A DNA stretch of 64,000 nucleotides, taken from Epibacterium ulvae. Its GTDB lineage: Bacteria > Pseudomonadota > Alphaproteobacteria > Rhodobacterales > Rhodobacteraceae. The DNA lies in NCBI RefSeq assembly GCF_900102795.1, contig NZ_FMWG01000001.1, positions 124,001 to 188,000 of the forward strand. The letters run 5' to 3'. Numbering within the stretch: the first letter of the stretch is position 1; the number at the start of each line of letters is the position of its first letter. The notes beneath the pieces were generated by a model. It saw only the letters and a list, made by a program, of their open reading frames with translations. It made no database searches and had not been told where the DNA came from. Shown piece after piece: positions 18,064 to 27,448 of the stretch. A program made the translations under genes and the position numbers.

Positions 18064-18827
18064 TGTCTGCAACATTTCATGACCTGAAAGGTAAATCCGT
18101 ATTTATCACTGGTGGCGGTTCTGGCATCGGCGCATTCTTGACCGAAGGCTTTTTGTTACAAGGGGCTAAGGTGGCTTTTGTTGGGCGTTCAGATGCTACA
18201 GAATTCTGTGATGAGATGGAGGAAAAGTACGGGGTTCGCCCTCTGTTTATCCAGTGCGACATCACGGATATTCCAGCCTTGAAAGCAGCAATGCAGCAGG
18301 CAGCAGAAGCGCACGGGGCAATAACGGCACTGGTGAATAATGCTGCGAATGACAAACGTCATGAAACCCTCGACGTCGATGAAGAGTTCTGGGATTGGTC
18401 GCAGTCGATCAATCTAAAAGCCTATTTCTTTGCCTGTCAGGAAGCTGTGAAAGGTATGAAGGAAGCAGGTGGCGGATCTATCATCAACTTTACCTCAATT
18501 TCCTACATGATGGGCAATGCGGGATATCCCGCGTATACAACCGCGAATTCCGGCATCAACGGTATGACCCGTTCACTGGCACGGGAATTTGGGCCTGATA
18601 AAATTCGCCTCAACGCGATTGCGCCCGGTTGGGTTTTAACCGACAAGCAAAAAGAACTGTGGGTTACTCCCGAAGCACTTGAAGAGCATCTGGGGCGCCA
18701 ATGCCTGAAAGACACGCTGGGCCCTGAAGACATCGTGGGCGCGACACTGTTCCTTGCGTCTGACAGCAGTAAAATGATGACGGGTCAGGCGATGGTTGTA
18801 GATGGCGGGGTAGTGGTGACAGGATGA
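18063..18827 (+). CDS. SDR sugar 1-dehydrogenase, probable galactose dehydrogenase, with catalytic Lys replaced by Asn
   Basis: A 254-residue SDR resembling galactose/arabinose 1-dehydrogenases (FHDLKGKSVFITGGGSGIG at the start). The cofactor motif TGGGSGIG (16-23), VNNAAND and Ser147 are present. The active site reads Tyr158-TTA-Asn162, so the catalytic Lys of YxxxK is Asn (codon AAT at 18546). In the operon the expected job is oxidation of galactose to galactonolactone, feeding the SMP-30 lactonase. Either this family tolerates Asn, the enzyme is impaired, or one base is wrong. The start overlaps the dehydratase stop (TGATG); the end overlaps dgoK (ATGA). Confidence 0.75.
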   Translation: MSATFHDLKGKSVFITGGGSGIGAFLTEGFLLQGAKVAFVGRSDATEFCDEMEEKYGVRPLFIQCDITDIPALKAAMQQAAEAHGAITALVNNAANDKRHETLDVDEEFWDWSQSINLKAYFFACQEAVKGMKEAGGGSIINFTSISYMMGNAGYPAYTTANSGINGMTRSLAREFGPDKIRLNAIAPGWVLTDKQKELWVTPEALEEHLGRQCLKDTLGPEDIVGATLFLASDSSKMMTGQAMVVDGGVVVTG

Positions 18828-19750
18828 CCTCTGGCCTTGATATTCCTCCAGCTTGGATTGCAGCGGATTGGGGCACCACCCAAGTGCGTGTGTGGTTGCT
18901 TGCCGCAGACGGGACCGTGCTTGCACGGCGCACATCTGACAAAGGCATGGGGCGGATTTCCCCTGATGCTTATGAAGGGGTTCTGTTAGAACTTATCGGA
19001 GATGCATTGCCAATTGAAGGCAAGCTGGATGTCGTGATTTGTGGCATGGCCGGCTCGCGCCAAGGTTGGTCTGAAGCGCCTTATGCCGCAACACCTTGCC
19101 CGCCGCCATCAATTGACATGGCGACTCATGTTGCCACACAAGACGCTCGGCTCAACGTGCACATATTGCCGGGGGTGAAACAGATGTCTCCGGCTGATGT
19201 GATGCGGGGGGAAGAGACGCAGATCATGGGTGTTACGGCACGAGATGCGCAGTTCGATGGGGTGATTTGCCTGCCGGGCACACATACCAAATGGGCGCAT
19301 GTCCAGGCCGGGCAGATCACTGAATTTGCCACTTTCATGAGTGGTGAATTGTTCAATGTGATCGGAGATCATTCGGTTCTGCGTCATTCTGTCGGGCGTG
19401 ATGGCTGGAATGAAACAGCCTTTAGAAACGCCTGCGTCAAAGCCATCGAAAACCCAAATACGCTTATGCAGTCGCTGTTTGGATTGCGCGCTGAGGCTTT
19501 GGTGGCAGACCTATCCCCTGAGGCTGCACGTGCGACCTTGTCTGGCTTGTTGCTTGGGGCGGAATTGACGGCCGCACAAAGCTACTGGGACAGTTCAGAT
19601 GTGACGATTGTTGGTGAAAACGCGCTGTCACAGGCCTATGCTGCGGCCTTGGCCACCCAAGGTAAAACGCCTCGCATCGTTGATGCGGAAGAAACAACTT
19701 TAAATGGCCTGAAGGCCGCCCACTCCCATTTGCAAGAGAGCCAATCATGA
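18824..19750 (+). CDS. dgoK: 2-dehydro-3-deoxygalactonokinase
   Basis: A 308-residue DgoK-family kinase that phosphorylates 2-keto-3-deoxygalactonate at O6. The N-terminal phosphate-binding ADWGTTQVRVWLL and later LPGTHTKWAHV and FMSGELF are the family signatures. It overlaps its neighbours by 4 bases on both sides, in pathway order before the aldolase gene. Confidence 0.93.
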   Translation: MTSGLDIPPAWIAADWGTTQVRVWLLAADGTVLARRTSDKGMGRISPDAYEGVLLELIGDALPIEGKLDVVICGMAGSRQGWSEAPYAATPCPPPSIDMATHVATQDARLNVHILPGVKQMSPADVMRGEETQIMGVTARDAQFDGVICLPGTHTKWAHVQAGQITEFATFMSGELFNVIGDHSVLRHSVGRDGWNETAFRNACVKAIENPNTLMQSLFGLRAEALVADLSPEAARATLSGLLLGAELTAAQSYWDSSDVTIVGENALSQAYAAALATQGKTPRIVDAEETTLNGLKAAHSHLQESQS

Positions 19751-20355
19751 GCCGCGAAATCATTGCCATTCTGCGTGGTATCACACCTGACGAAGCAATT
19801 GGCGTAACCGAAGCGCTGATTGACGCTGGGATTTCCAAGATCGAAGTACCACTGAATTCGCCTGAACCCTTTGACAGCATTTCTAAGATGCTTGAACTGG
19901 CAGGTGAAAACGCGCTTGTGGGTGCGGGTACTGTGCTGACTGTTGAAAATGTCGCGCGTCTGAAACAGATCGGTGCGCAGATGGTGATTTCACCGGACGC
20001 AAACCCGGATGTGATCATGGCCACCAAAGCTTCGGGCATGTTGTCTTACCCCGGTGTATTTACACCGACGGAATGTTTTTCTGCGCTGCGCCACGGCGCA
20101 GATGGGTTGAAATTCTTCCCCGCTTTCAAATTTGGGATCGATGGATTTAATGCGGTGAAAGCAGTGTTGCCAAAAGAGACCAAAACCTATGCGGTTGGCG
20201 GTGTCGGGCCTGCGAATTTTGCCGATTGGCAGGCTGCCGGTATCACAGGGTTTGGTATTGGTTCTAACCTCTACAAACAGGGTCGAAGTGTTGCAGATAT
20301 TGCATCAATCGCAAAAGACATGGTTGCGGCCTATGACGAGGCCTTTGGCGCATGA
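19747..20355 (+). CDS. dgoA: 2-dehydro-3-deoxy-6-phosphogalactonate aldolase
   Basis: A 202-residue class I aldolase of the KDPG/KDPGal family that yields pyruvate and glyceraldehyde 3-phosphate. Key parts are AILRGITPDEA, the base Glu in ISKIEVPLNSPEP, GAGTVLT, and the Schiff-base Lys in GADGLKFFPA. PLNSP is the KDPGal-type rather than KDPG-type (TLRTP) variant, which supports galactonate as the substrate chain. Overlaps of 4 bases on both sides. Confidence 0.93.
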   Translation: MSREIIAILRGITPDEAIGVTEALIDAGISKIEVPLNSPEPFDSISKMLELAGENALVGAGTVLTVENVARLKQIGAQMVISPDANPDVIMATKASGMLSYPGVFTPTECFSALRHGADGLKFFPAFKFGIDGFNAVKAVLPKETKTYAVGGVGPANFADWQAAGITGFGIGSNLYKQGRSVADIASIAKDMVAAYDEAFGA

Positions 20356-21194
20356 TCCAAACAATCAGCTCTACGGCATGTACACTGGGGGAGGGGGCTT
20401 TTTGGCATCCCTCCCTTCAGCAATTTTTCTGGTTCGATATTCTAGGTAAGCGGTTTTATACGCTGCAGGACGGGGAAGAGCGACACTGGCAGTTTGACGA
20501 ATGCGTCTCAGCGGTTGGTTGGATTGATGATAGTCGCTTCCTGCTTGCTTCGGCCACTGCGCTCTGGGAGTTTAATATCGAAACCGGCGAGCAGAGCTTT
20601 GTTGTCGGGCTTGAGGCTGACAATGTTGAAACACGGTCAAATGATGGGCGTGCGGACCCTTGGGGTGGGTTCTGGATTGGAACCATGGGTTATAACGCAG
20701 AACCCGGCGCTGGTGCCATCTACCGCTATTATCACGGTGAATTGCGTACGGTTGTGCCAGATGTGACGATTTCTAATGCGATTTGTTTCGCCCCAGATCA
20801 ATCTTGTGCGTACTACACAGATACCGTGACCGGTAAAATCATGCGCCAGCCACTAGATGCTGAGGATGGTTGGCCAATTGGCAAGGCTGAGCTGTTTGTT
20901 GATCTGTCCGCTGAAGATTTCGGCCCGGACGGTGCTGTTGTCGATGCGGATGGCAACCTATGGAATGCACAGTGGGGCGCATCGCGTGTGGCCTGCTATA
21001 GTCCTGCTGGTGAATTCCTGCGCGCCGTGGCGGTGCCTACGCCGCAGGCGTCATGCCCTGCTTTTGGCGGTGCAGACCTTGCGACGCTGTATGTAACCAC
21101 CGCCGCTGATGGCGGATTGCCTGCGCCTGCAGGTCAGACCTTTGCCATCGCCGATGTGGCGTGTGGTCAAAAAGAACATCAAGTCAAACTCTAA
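20352..21194 (+). CDS. SMP-30/gluconolactonase family protein, probable galactonolactonase
   Basis: A 280-residue six-bladed propeller lactonase. The metal-binding Glu is in TLGEGAFWHP, the Asn in ISNAICFAPD, and the Asp in FGPDGAVVDADGN. It would open the galactonolactone made by the SDR dehydrogenase. ATGA overlap with dgoA shows coupling. The specific sugar lactone is inferred from the operon. Confidence 0.88.
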   Translation: MIQTISSTACTLGEGAFWHPSLQQFFWFDILGKRFYTLQDGEERHWQFDECVSAVGWIDDSRFLLASATALWEFNIETGEQSFVVGLEADNVETRSNDGRADPWGGFWIGTMGYNAEPGAGAIYRYYHGELRTVVPDVTISNAICFAPDQSCAYYTDTVTGKIMRQPLDAEDGWPIGKAELFVDLSAEDFGPDGAVVDADGNLWNAQWGASRVACYSPAGEFLRAVAVPTPQASCPAFGGADLATLYVTTAADGGLPAPAGQTFAIADVACGQKEHQVKL

Positions 21195-21213
21195 AAATAA
21201 GAGGGCAAAACAC

Positions 21214-23127
21214 ATGCTCCGGACCCTTGGCACTTGCTATTATCCCGAACATTGGCCTGAAGATATCTGGGCCGAAGATGCACGTCGCATGGTGGAGGCT
21301 GGCTTGACATGGGTTCGGATCGGTGAATTTGCTTGGTCCAGACTAGAACCCAGTCCCGGTGATCTGCAATTTGAATGGCTGGACCGTGCGATTGAGGTGT
21401 TGGGACAGGCAGGTCTTAAGGTCGTGCTTGGTACACCAACAGCGACACCACCGCGCTGGATGGCGGATCGACATCCAGACATGTTTGCTGTGGATGATCA
21501 GGGTCGCCCACGTGGGTTTGGATCACGCAGGCACTATTGCTTTAGCCACAAAGGGTATTTTGCTGAAAGCCAGCGTATCACCCGTTTGTTTGCCGAGCGC
21601 TTTGGGAAAAATCCGCATGTTGCGGCTTGGCAGACTGACAATGAATACGGCTGCCATGATACGATCATAAGCTATTCTGAGGCGGCACGTGATGGGTTTC
21701 GCACTTGGCTTCAGGTGCAATTTAATGATGATATCGCAGCGCTGAATGCGGCGTGGGGTAATGTTTTCTGGTCAATGGAATATCGCGCCTTTGACGAGAT
21801 TGCGCTCCCAAATCTCACAGTGACAGAGCCAAACCCAGCGCATGTTCATGCGTTCCGCAGATTCTCGTCTGATCAGGTTGTGGCATTTAACCGCGCGCAG
21901 GTTGAGATCATCAAAGACCATTCAAGCGCGCCGATCTCGCATAATTACATGGGCCGGATCACTGATTTTGATCATTTCAAAACAGGCGATGATCTGGAAA
22001 TTGCCACATGGGACAGCTATCCTTTGGGCTTCCTTGAAGATCGCGTTGGAGCGTCTCCAGAACAGCAGCGTGCTTATGCGCGCCAAGGTGATCCAGATTT
22101 TCAGGCGCTGCATCATGATCTTTACCGCGCTGTTGGCAAAGGTCGCTGGTGGGTGATGGAACAACAGCCCGGTCCGGTCAATTGGGCGCCTTATAACCCT
22201 GCGCCTTTATCTGGTATGGTACGGCTGTGGAGCTGGGAAGCCTTTGCCCACGGCGCCGAAGCAGTGTGTTATTTCCGCTGGCGACAAGCGCCTTTTGCCC
22301 AAGAGCAATTGCATGCGGGCATGCTGCGTCCCGATAGCAAAGATGCGCCTGCCATGGCCGAGGCAATGCAGGTTGCAGCTGAATTGAAAGATACGCCAGA
22401 TGTGCAACCTGCACAGGCACCTGTCGCCTTGATGTTTGACTATGATGCAGATTGGGCCTGGGCAACACAGCCACAGGGACAGGGGCTTAGCTATTTTGGT
22501 CTGATCTTTGATGTTTATCGTGCGCTGCGTCGTGCAGGTCTTAGCGTGGATATTGTGCGCCCCGAAACCCGCGATTTTGCGGGATATAAAATGGTCCTTG
22601 TTCCTGGCATGATGCATATGCCTGATGATCTGAAACAGGCGCTAGCCGCTTCGCAGGCACAGGTGATTTACGGGCCACGCAGTGCTGCACGGGATGCGAG
22701 CTTTAATATCCCAAATCCCTTACCACCAGCGTTGCCGGGTTTGGATGTAACTGTGTCCCGGCTTGAAACGATCCGTCCGGACATGCCGCGTCCGCTTAAG
22801 GGGGGGGGTGCGGCCATTCATTATGTCGAAGAGCTAGAAGGGACAGGTGAACCCATTTTGCGCACCAACGCCGGTGAGGTGATTGCGATGCGCGATGGTC
22901 ATAAGATCTATTGCGGTGCCTGGTTGGATGATGACGGATTTGGCATGTTGTTGCGCCAGCTCGCAATCGAGGCCGGATTGACAGTGCGCGATCTGCCCGA
23001 AGGTATCCGCGTGCGCCAGACCGCAACCGAAGAGTTCTGGTTTAATCACACCGCGGCCCCAGTAAAGACAGAAGTTGGCCTATTGCCTGCTGCAGGTGTT
23101 TTGCGGCGCCCGCGTCCGGCCTGCTGA
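21214..23127 (+). CDS. Beta-galactosidase (GH42)
   Basis: A 637-residue glycoside hydrolase family 42 enzyme. It starts in the classic way (LGTCYYPEHWPEDIW); the acid/base Glu lies in WQTDNEYGCHDT and the nucleophile Glu in VMEQQPGPVNW. No signal peptide. GAGGG precedes the ATG at 21214; the open frame extends upstream into the lactonase gene but without support. It adds beta-galactosides to the substrate range of the locus. A run of nine G (22800-22808) lies within the coding frame near the start of the C-terminal part. Confidence 0.93.
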   Translation: MLRTLGTCYYPEHWPEDIWAEDARRMVEAGLTWVRIGEFAWSRLEPSPGDLQFEWLDRAIEVLGQAGLKVVLGTPTATPPRWMADRHPDMFAVDDQGRPRGFGSRRHYCFSHKGYFAESQRITRLFAERFGKNPHVAAWQTDNEYGCHDTIISYSEAARDGFRTWLQVQFNDDIAALNAAWGNVFWSMEYRAFDEIALPNLTVTEPNPAHVHAFRRFSSDQVVAFNRAQVEIIKDHSSAPISHNYMGRITDFDHFKTGDDLEIATWDSYPLGFLEDRVGASPEQQRAYARQGDPDFQALHHDLYRAVGKGRWWVMEQQPGPVNWAPYNPAPLSGMVRLWSWEAFAHGAEAVCYFRWRQAPFAQEQLHAGMLRPDSKDAPAMAEAMQVAAELKDTPDVQPAQAPVALMFDYDADWAWATQPQGQGLSYFGLIFDVYRALRRAGLSVDIVRPETRDFAGYKMVLVPGMMHMPDDLKQALAASQAQVIYGPRSAARDASFNIPNPLPPALPGLDVTVSRLETIRPDMPRPLKGGGAAIHYVEELEGTGEPILRTNAGEVIAMRDGHKIYCGAWLDDDGFGMLLRQLAIEAGLTVRDLPEGIRVRQTATEEFWFNHTAAPVKTEVGLLPAAGVLRRPRPAC

Positions 23128-23145
23128 TCCCAAAGGAGCCTGAAA

Positions 23146-24123
23146 ATGCCTGTTCAGACTGTTGCAACTGCGCCTGATGGTTCTGATGTTCATGAGGTCT
23201 CGCTTCAGAATGATCAGATGTCTGCACGCCTTTTGACCTTTGGTGCAAGCCTGCGTGATTTGCGACTGGAAGGGATCGAGCATCCGCTGGTGTTGGGGTT
23301 TGATGCGGTGGAGGATTATTTCACGCGCGCGGCTTATCTTGGACCGATTGTCGGACCGGTTGCCAACCGTATCCGAGGCGGGTGTTTACCTGTTGGTGGA
23401 CAGACTCTGCAGCTTGATCAGAACGAACAGGGCGCAAACACGCTACATGGTGGGCGTTTGGGCTGTGCTATGCTCAATTGGCAATTGGAAGACGCGGATG
23501 AAACAGCTGCGACTTTTGCGCTGACACTCCCAGATGGGCATATGGGATTTCCCGGTCCCATTACGATCAAAGCAAGATATAATATTCATGGGGCAGGGTT
23601 AGAGCTGACGCTGGCGGCTACTTCTGAAGTTGCAACGGTGTGCACACTTGCGCCACATCCTTATTTCAATCTGGATGGGAGCACTACGATTGAACATCAT
23701 CGCTTGATGGTTCACGCGGATCAGCGCTTGCCTCTGATTGGTGGCTTGCCGTCAGGCGCGCCGGTTCGGGTCGCAAAAACATCATATGATCTGCGCACTC
23801 CGCAGCCCGTTCCATTGGGGCTTGATGATCACTTCTGCCTGTCGGACGGTCGCACTCTGATGCGCCCGATCGCCTCTCTTGAGGCTGGTAACCTGCGGAT
23901 GGATGTGCAGAGCACCGAAGCTGGTTTGCAGATCTATGACGCGGGCGCGATGGATCTGCCCGGTATAGGCCTTGACGGGCGCAGTTATGGTCCGCGTGCA
24001 GGGGTCGCGTTGGAGCCGCACGCGTGGGTCGATGCCCCCAACCAACCCTGGCGCGCGCAGGTGGATTTATTGCCCGACGAACCGGCGCTTGCACACACGC
24101 GGTTTGAATTCACAAAACTCTGA
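23146..24123 (+). CDS. Aldose 1-epimerase (galactose mutarotase type)
   Basis: A 325-residue mutarotase that interconverts alpha and beta anomers of galactose released by the two galactosidases. Catalytic His is in LAPHPYFNLDG and the catalytic Glu in VALEPHAWVDAPNQP. AAAGGAG precedes the ATG. It is the last gene of the galactoside operon; no hairpin terminator is visible in the 100 bases that follow. Confidence 0.92.
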   Translation: MPVQTVATAPDGSDVHEVSLQNDQMSARLLTFGASLRDLRLEGIEHPLVLGFDAVEDYFTRAAYLGPIVGPVANRIRGGCLPVGGQTLQLDQNEQGANTLHGGRLGCAMLNWQLEDADETAATFALTLPDGHMGFPGPITIKARYNIHGAGLELTLAATSEVATVCTLAPHPYFNLDGSTTIEHHRLMVHADQRLPLIGGLPSGAPVRVAKTSYDLRTPQPVPLGLDDHFCLSDGRTLMRPIASLEAGNLRMDVQSTEAGLQIYDAGAMDLPGIGLDGRSYGPRAGVALEPHAWVDAPNQPWRAQVDLLPDEPALAHTRFEFTKL

Positions 24124-24224
24124 TCGATTTTGCGTAACAATCAGATTTGTTCCCCCTCGACCCTGATTGCAGACGCTCGTTATAGTTGATCTATCCTGTC
24201 GTGAGTTGAGTTTGAGGTCGCAGA

Positions 24225-25013
24225 ATGCGTGTGAAGTGGGTTGGTGTTGCTCTGACAAGTCTTTTGATCGCTTGTACGCCCGGCTCACAACCCGCTGATC
24301 GTGGAGGGACGACAGGAGAGCAGCGCCTATTTCAGACGCGGTTTGGGGATGCGGACCCGGTTGAATGGAGACGCCGCCCCCCTAGCAGCTATGCGGTGCA
24401 TGGGATTGATATTTCGCGCTGGCAGGGTGATATCGACTGGAGACGCGCACGTCAGTCCGGTGTTTCGTTTGCTTTTATGAAGGCAACAGAGGGCGGGGAC
24501 GTGTTTGATCCAAAATTTCGCACACATTGGCGAGCTGCGAAACGGGCAGGTGTGCCACGGGGCGCGTATCACTACTATTATTTCTGCCGCTCTGCGGCGG
24601 AACAGGCACGGTGGTTTATACGCAATGTTCCCAAAGATCGCTCTGCCTTGCCGCATGTGCTTGATATGGAGTGGACGCCGACCTCAAAAACTTGTCGCCA
24701 TCGCCCCTCTCCGAATAAAGTACGGTCCGAGGCACGGATATTTCTGAATATGTTAGAGCGCCATTATGGAAAACGGCCCATCGTCTACACCACGCCGGAT
24801 TTCTATAAAGATACAGGCATTGGCAGATTGCGCGGCACCGAATTCTGGCTTCGCTCAGTTGCGGCGCATCCAAGCGAAGTTTATCCGGGGCAGAGCTGGA
24901 GATTCTGGCAGTACACCGGCACGGGACGTATCCCCGGTATCGCGGGAAATGTTGATATCAACGTGTTTCGGGGTACGCCTGCTGCGTGGCAGCGCTGGTC
25001 GCAACAACGCTGA
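24225..25013 (+). CDS. GH25 lysozyme-like muramidase lipoprotein
   Basis: A 262-residue glycoside hydrolase family 25 protein. The first 17 residues form a lipoprotein signal with the lipobox LIAC. The catalytic barrel shows HGIDISRWQGDIDW, FAFMKATEG, AYHYYYF and the DxE pair in HVLDMEW. It would cut the glycan chain of peptidoglycan in the periplasm, anchored to a membrane. It is not functionally tied to the galactoside genes. Its stop is one base from the stop of the convergent hemC. Confidence 0.88.
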   Translation: MRVKWVGVALTSLLIACTPGSQPADRGGTTGEQRLFQTRFGDADPVEWRRRPPSSYAVHGIDISRWQGDIDWRRARQSGVSFAFMKATEGGDVFDPKFRTHWRAAKRAGVPRGAYHYYYFCRSAAEQARWFIRNVPKDRSALPHVLDMEWTPTSKTCRHRPSPNKVRSEARIFLNMLERHYGKRPIVYTTPDFYKDTGIGRLRGTEFWLRSVAAHPSEVYPGQSWRFWQYTGTGRIPGIAGNVDINVFRGTPAAWQRWSQQR

Positions 25014-25014
25014 C

Positions 25015-25971
25015 TTAGCGCCAGTCAAAGAACCCCGGCCCAGCCTTCTCTAACAGTTCTGCTGCCATTGCACGACCAAGTGCCGCACCGTCTTCGATAG
25101 GGCAGTTTTGATCCGCAGTTATGATTTCCGACCCATCTGGGCGCAAAACCTCGCCTCTAAGTCGTAACACGTTGCCGTCAATTTCAGCCAGCCCCGCAAT
25201 TGGTGTTTCGCAGGATCCATCCAGAGCCGCCAAGAAAGCGCGTTCCGCCGTTAGGCGCTGGGCCGTTTCAGGGTCATGTAGGGCAGATAATAGATCAGCG
25301 GCGTTCATATCGTCACTGCGACGTTCGATGCCAATAGCGCCTTGTGCGATTGCAGGCAGCATGTCTTCTGCAGGCACTGGTGTTGCGGGCACGTCTTTTG
25401 CATCTAATCTGTTCAGACCTGCCTGCGCGAGGAATGTACAACTGGCGACACCGTCGTTTAGCTTTTTCAATCGGGTCTGCACATTGCCACGAAATTCAAC
25501 CACCTGCAGGTCAGGGCGTTTGTGTAAAAGCTGCGCTTTGCGACGCAGTGACGAGGTGCCCACTACCGCGCTGTCGGGAAGATCGCCAATCTGTGTGACG
25601 CTTTGTGATACAAATGCGTCTCGAGGATCTTCGCGGGGCAGGAAGGTATCCAGTACCAACCCGTTTGGCTGTTCCACAGGCATGTCTTTTGTTGAGTGTA
25701 CTGATATATCGATGCGGCCATCGAGCATGGCTTCTTCAATCTCTTTGGTGAACAAACCCTTGTTGCCGATTTCTTTCAGCGGGCGATCAGCCTCAATCAT
25801 TTGTCGATTGTCGCCGCTGGTGGTGATCACAACAATTTCAAATGCCTCTTCGGGCAAAGCAAAAGCAGCCATCAATCGCAGCCGGGTTTCATAAGCCTGT
25901 GCCAGCGCAAGCGGCGAACCACGGGTGCCGATTTTAAGGGGTGAAGCGGGAGAGGGCAGGGTTGGTGTCAT
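25015..25971 (-). CDS. hemC: Hydroxymethylbilane synthase (porphobilinogen deaminase)
   Basis: HemC joins four porphobilinogens into hydroxymethylbilane. The 318-residue protein has [18 protein letters not shown] and the dipyrromethane-cofactor Cys254 in [12 protein letters not shown] take the ATG at 25971 rather than the one at 26007 because the family begins shortly before IGTRGSPLA. It is divergent from hemE, which starts 109 bases away, so one control region serves two steps of tetrapyrrole synthesis. Confidence 0.95.
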   Translation of the reverse strand: MTPTLPSPASPLKIGTRGSPLALAQAYETRLRLMAAFALPEEAFEIVVITTSGDNRQMIEADRPLKEIGNKGLFTKEIEEAMLDGRIDISVHSTKDMPVEQPNGLVLDTFLPREDPRDAFVSQSVTQIGDLPDSAVVGTSSLRRKAQLLHKRPDLQVVEFRGNVQTRLKKLNDGVASCTFLAQAGLNRLDAKDVPATPVPAEDMLPAIAQGAIGIERRSDDMNAADLLSALHDPETAQRLTAERAFLAALDGSCETPIAGLAEIDGNVLRLRGEVLRPDGSEIITADQNCPIEDGAALGRAMAAELLEKAGPGFFDWR

Positions 25972-26080
25972 AATCGAAGGTCTAATCGCGGCAATTTGCC
26001 GTGGCAAGCAATCCGCGACCTACCTTGACAATTTGTCGCTAAAAGAAGACCAGAAGGGGAACAATTTTGAGGTGCCCGAC

Positions 26081-27124
26081 GTGACCACAGCCAATCAAAA
26101 GAAACTCCTGCGTGCTCTGGCGGGGGAGGTGCAAGAGGTACCACCGATCTGGATGATGCGTCAGGCGGGACGCTATTTGCCAGAATATCGCGCGACGCGG
26201 GCAGAGGCGGGTGATTTCCTGTCGCTTTGCTATAACTCTGATCTGGCGACCGAAGTGACGTTGCAACCGATCCGACGTTATGGGTTTGATGCGGCTATTC
26301 TATTTGCTGATATCCTGTTGATCCCACAGGCACTGGGCGCGGATCTGTGGTTCGTGACAGGAGAAGGGCCACGTCTCTCGACGATCACGACTGAGGCGGA
26401 TTTTGCCAAACTGGGCCCGGTGAGCGATATCCATGAGACCCTTAATCCAATTTACCAGACCGTGCGAAACTTGTCTGGTGCACTGCCAAAAGACACAACT
26501 CTGATTGGTTTTGCAGGTGCGCCCTGGACTGTGGCGACCTACATGATCGCCGGGCGCGGGACACCTGATCAGGGCCCAGCACATGCGCTGAAGGCGGAAA
26601 ATAAGGCACTGTTTGAGGCCTTATTGGCGCGAATTACGGATGCAACGATTGCGTATCTCTCGATGCAGATTGAAGCTGGTGCTGAGGTGGTCAAGATCTT
26701 TGACAGCTGGGCAGGCTCTTTGATTGGTGATGATTTCGAAAAATATGCGTTAGAGCCCTGTCGCCAGATCACGGCAGCTTTGAAAGCGCGCCATCCAAAT
26801 GTGCCGGTAATTGGCTTTCCGCGAGAAGCCAAAGAGAAATATGTAGGTTTTGCCAAAGCAACTGGTGTGGATTGTGTGGCCTTGGACAATTCCGTTGACC
26901 CTGAATGGGCTGCACAACATGTGCAGACAGATGGCTGCGTTCAGGGGAATTTGGCGTCCCGACACATGGTCACGGGTGGGCAGGAATTGGTGGATGATAC
27001 GCGCCGTATCGTACAAGCGTTTGGCAAGGGGGCGCATGTTTTCAATCTGGGGCATGGTATTACCCCCGATGCAAACCCTGACCATGTGCAATTGATGATT
27101 GATACTGTGCGCGAGACGCGTTGA
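26081..27124 (+). CDS. hemE: Uroporphyrinogen decarboxylase
   Basis: HemE decarboxylates uroporphyrinogen III to coproporphyrinogen III. The 347-residue protein has [17 protein letters not shown] near the N-terminus and GFAGAPWT, both family signatures. No ATG lies at the right place. The GTG at 26081 is preceded by TTTTGAGG with eight-base spacing and gives the usual N-terminus ([12 protein letters not shown]), so it is taken as the start. hemC is divergent, and a small basic gene follows after 18 bases. Confidence 0.95.
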   Translation: MTTANQKKLLRALAGEVQEVPPIWMMRQAGRYLPEYRATRAEAGDFLSLCYNSDLATEVTLQPIRRYGFDAAILFADILLIPQALGADLWFVTGEGPRLSTITTEADFAKLGPVSDIHETLNPIYQTVRNLSGALPKDTTLIGFAGAPWTVATYMIAGRGTPDQGPAHALKAENKALFEALLARITDATIAYLSMQIEAGAEVVKIFDSWAGSLIGDDFEKYALEPCRQITAALKARHPNVPVIGFPREAKEKYVGFAKATGVDCVALDNSVDPEWAAQHVQTDGCVQGNLASRHMVTGGQELVDDTRRIVQAFGKGAHVFNLGHGITPDANPDHVQLMIDTVRETR

Positions 27125-27142
27125 GCCAGAGAAGGATAAGCC

Positions 27143-27307
27143 ATGGATTACAAAGCCGCAGGCGCGCCAAAACTTGGCAAGAACAAGCCACGCCATAACG
27201 AACACAATGCAAAAGGCTCTGCCAAGAACCCTTATGACAAAGCAGCTGATAAATCATCTTTGTTGCAGCGCATAAAAGCAGCAGCGCAAAAGCCAAAAGC
27301 TGAGTAA
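27143..27307 (+). CDS. Small basic hypothetical protein downstream of hemE
   Basis: A 54-residue frame with GAAGGA at good distance before its ATG. The product is rich in Lys, Ala and Asn (MDYKAAGAPKLGKNKP at the start, AAQKPKAE at the end), has no Cys and no membrane segment. I do not recognise a family. Its position 18 bases after hemE suggests cotranscription. It is shorter than the usual gene-calling limit. Confidence 0.6.
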   Translation: MDYKAAGAPKLGKNKPRHNEHNAKGSAKNPYDKAADKSSLLQRIKAAAQKPKAE

Positions 27308-27448
27308 CTCTAAAATCTGCATCCTTTGGTTGCGGGTTTTTTGCAACTCTGCGCTGGTGCACATACTATTGCGCAAGCGCACTGATGGTGTGCTTGTGAT
27401 GATCTGGCTAGAGTGCGCATAATTCTAGGTGCAAATCACGGAGACGCT

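Noticed and set aside
9121-24123. Galactoside locus as a recently acquired genomic island
   Set aside because: No integrase, tRNA, insertion sequence or flanking repeat is seen, and codon use looks like the neighbours.
25121-25894. A 257-codon open frame antisense to hemC
   Set aside because: Shadow of the hemC codon pattern: a Ser/Arg/Ala-rich product with no domain, opposite a certain gene.
26009-26080. Possible chromosome origin next to hemE, as in Caulobacter
   Set aside because: No cluster of DnaA boxes or AT-rich unwinding region is seen beside hemE; the one DnaA box is 5 kb away.
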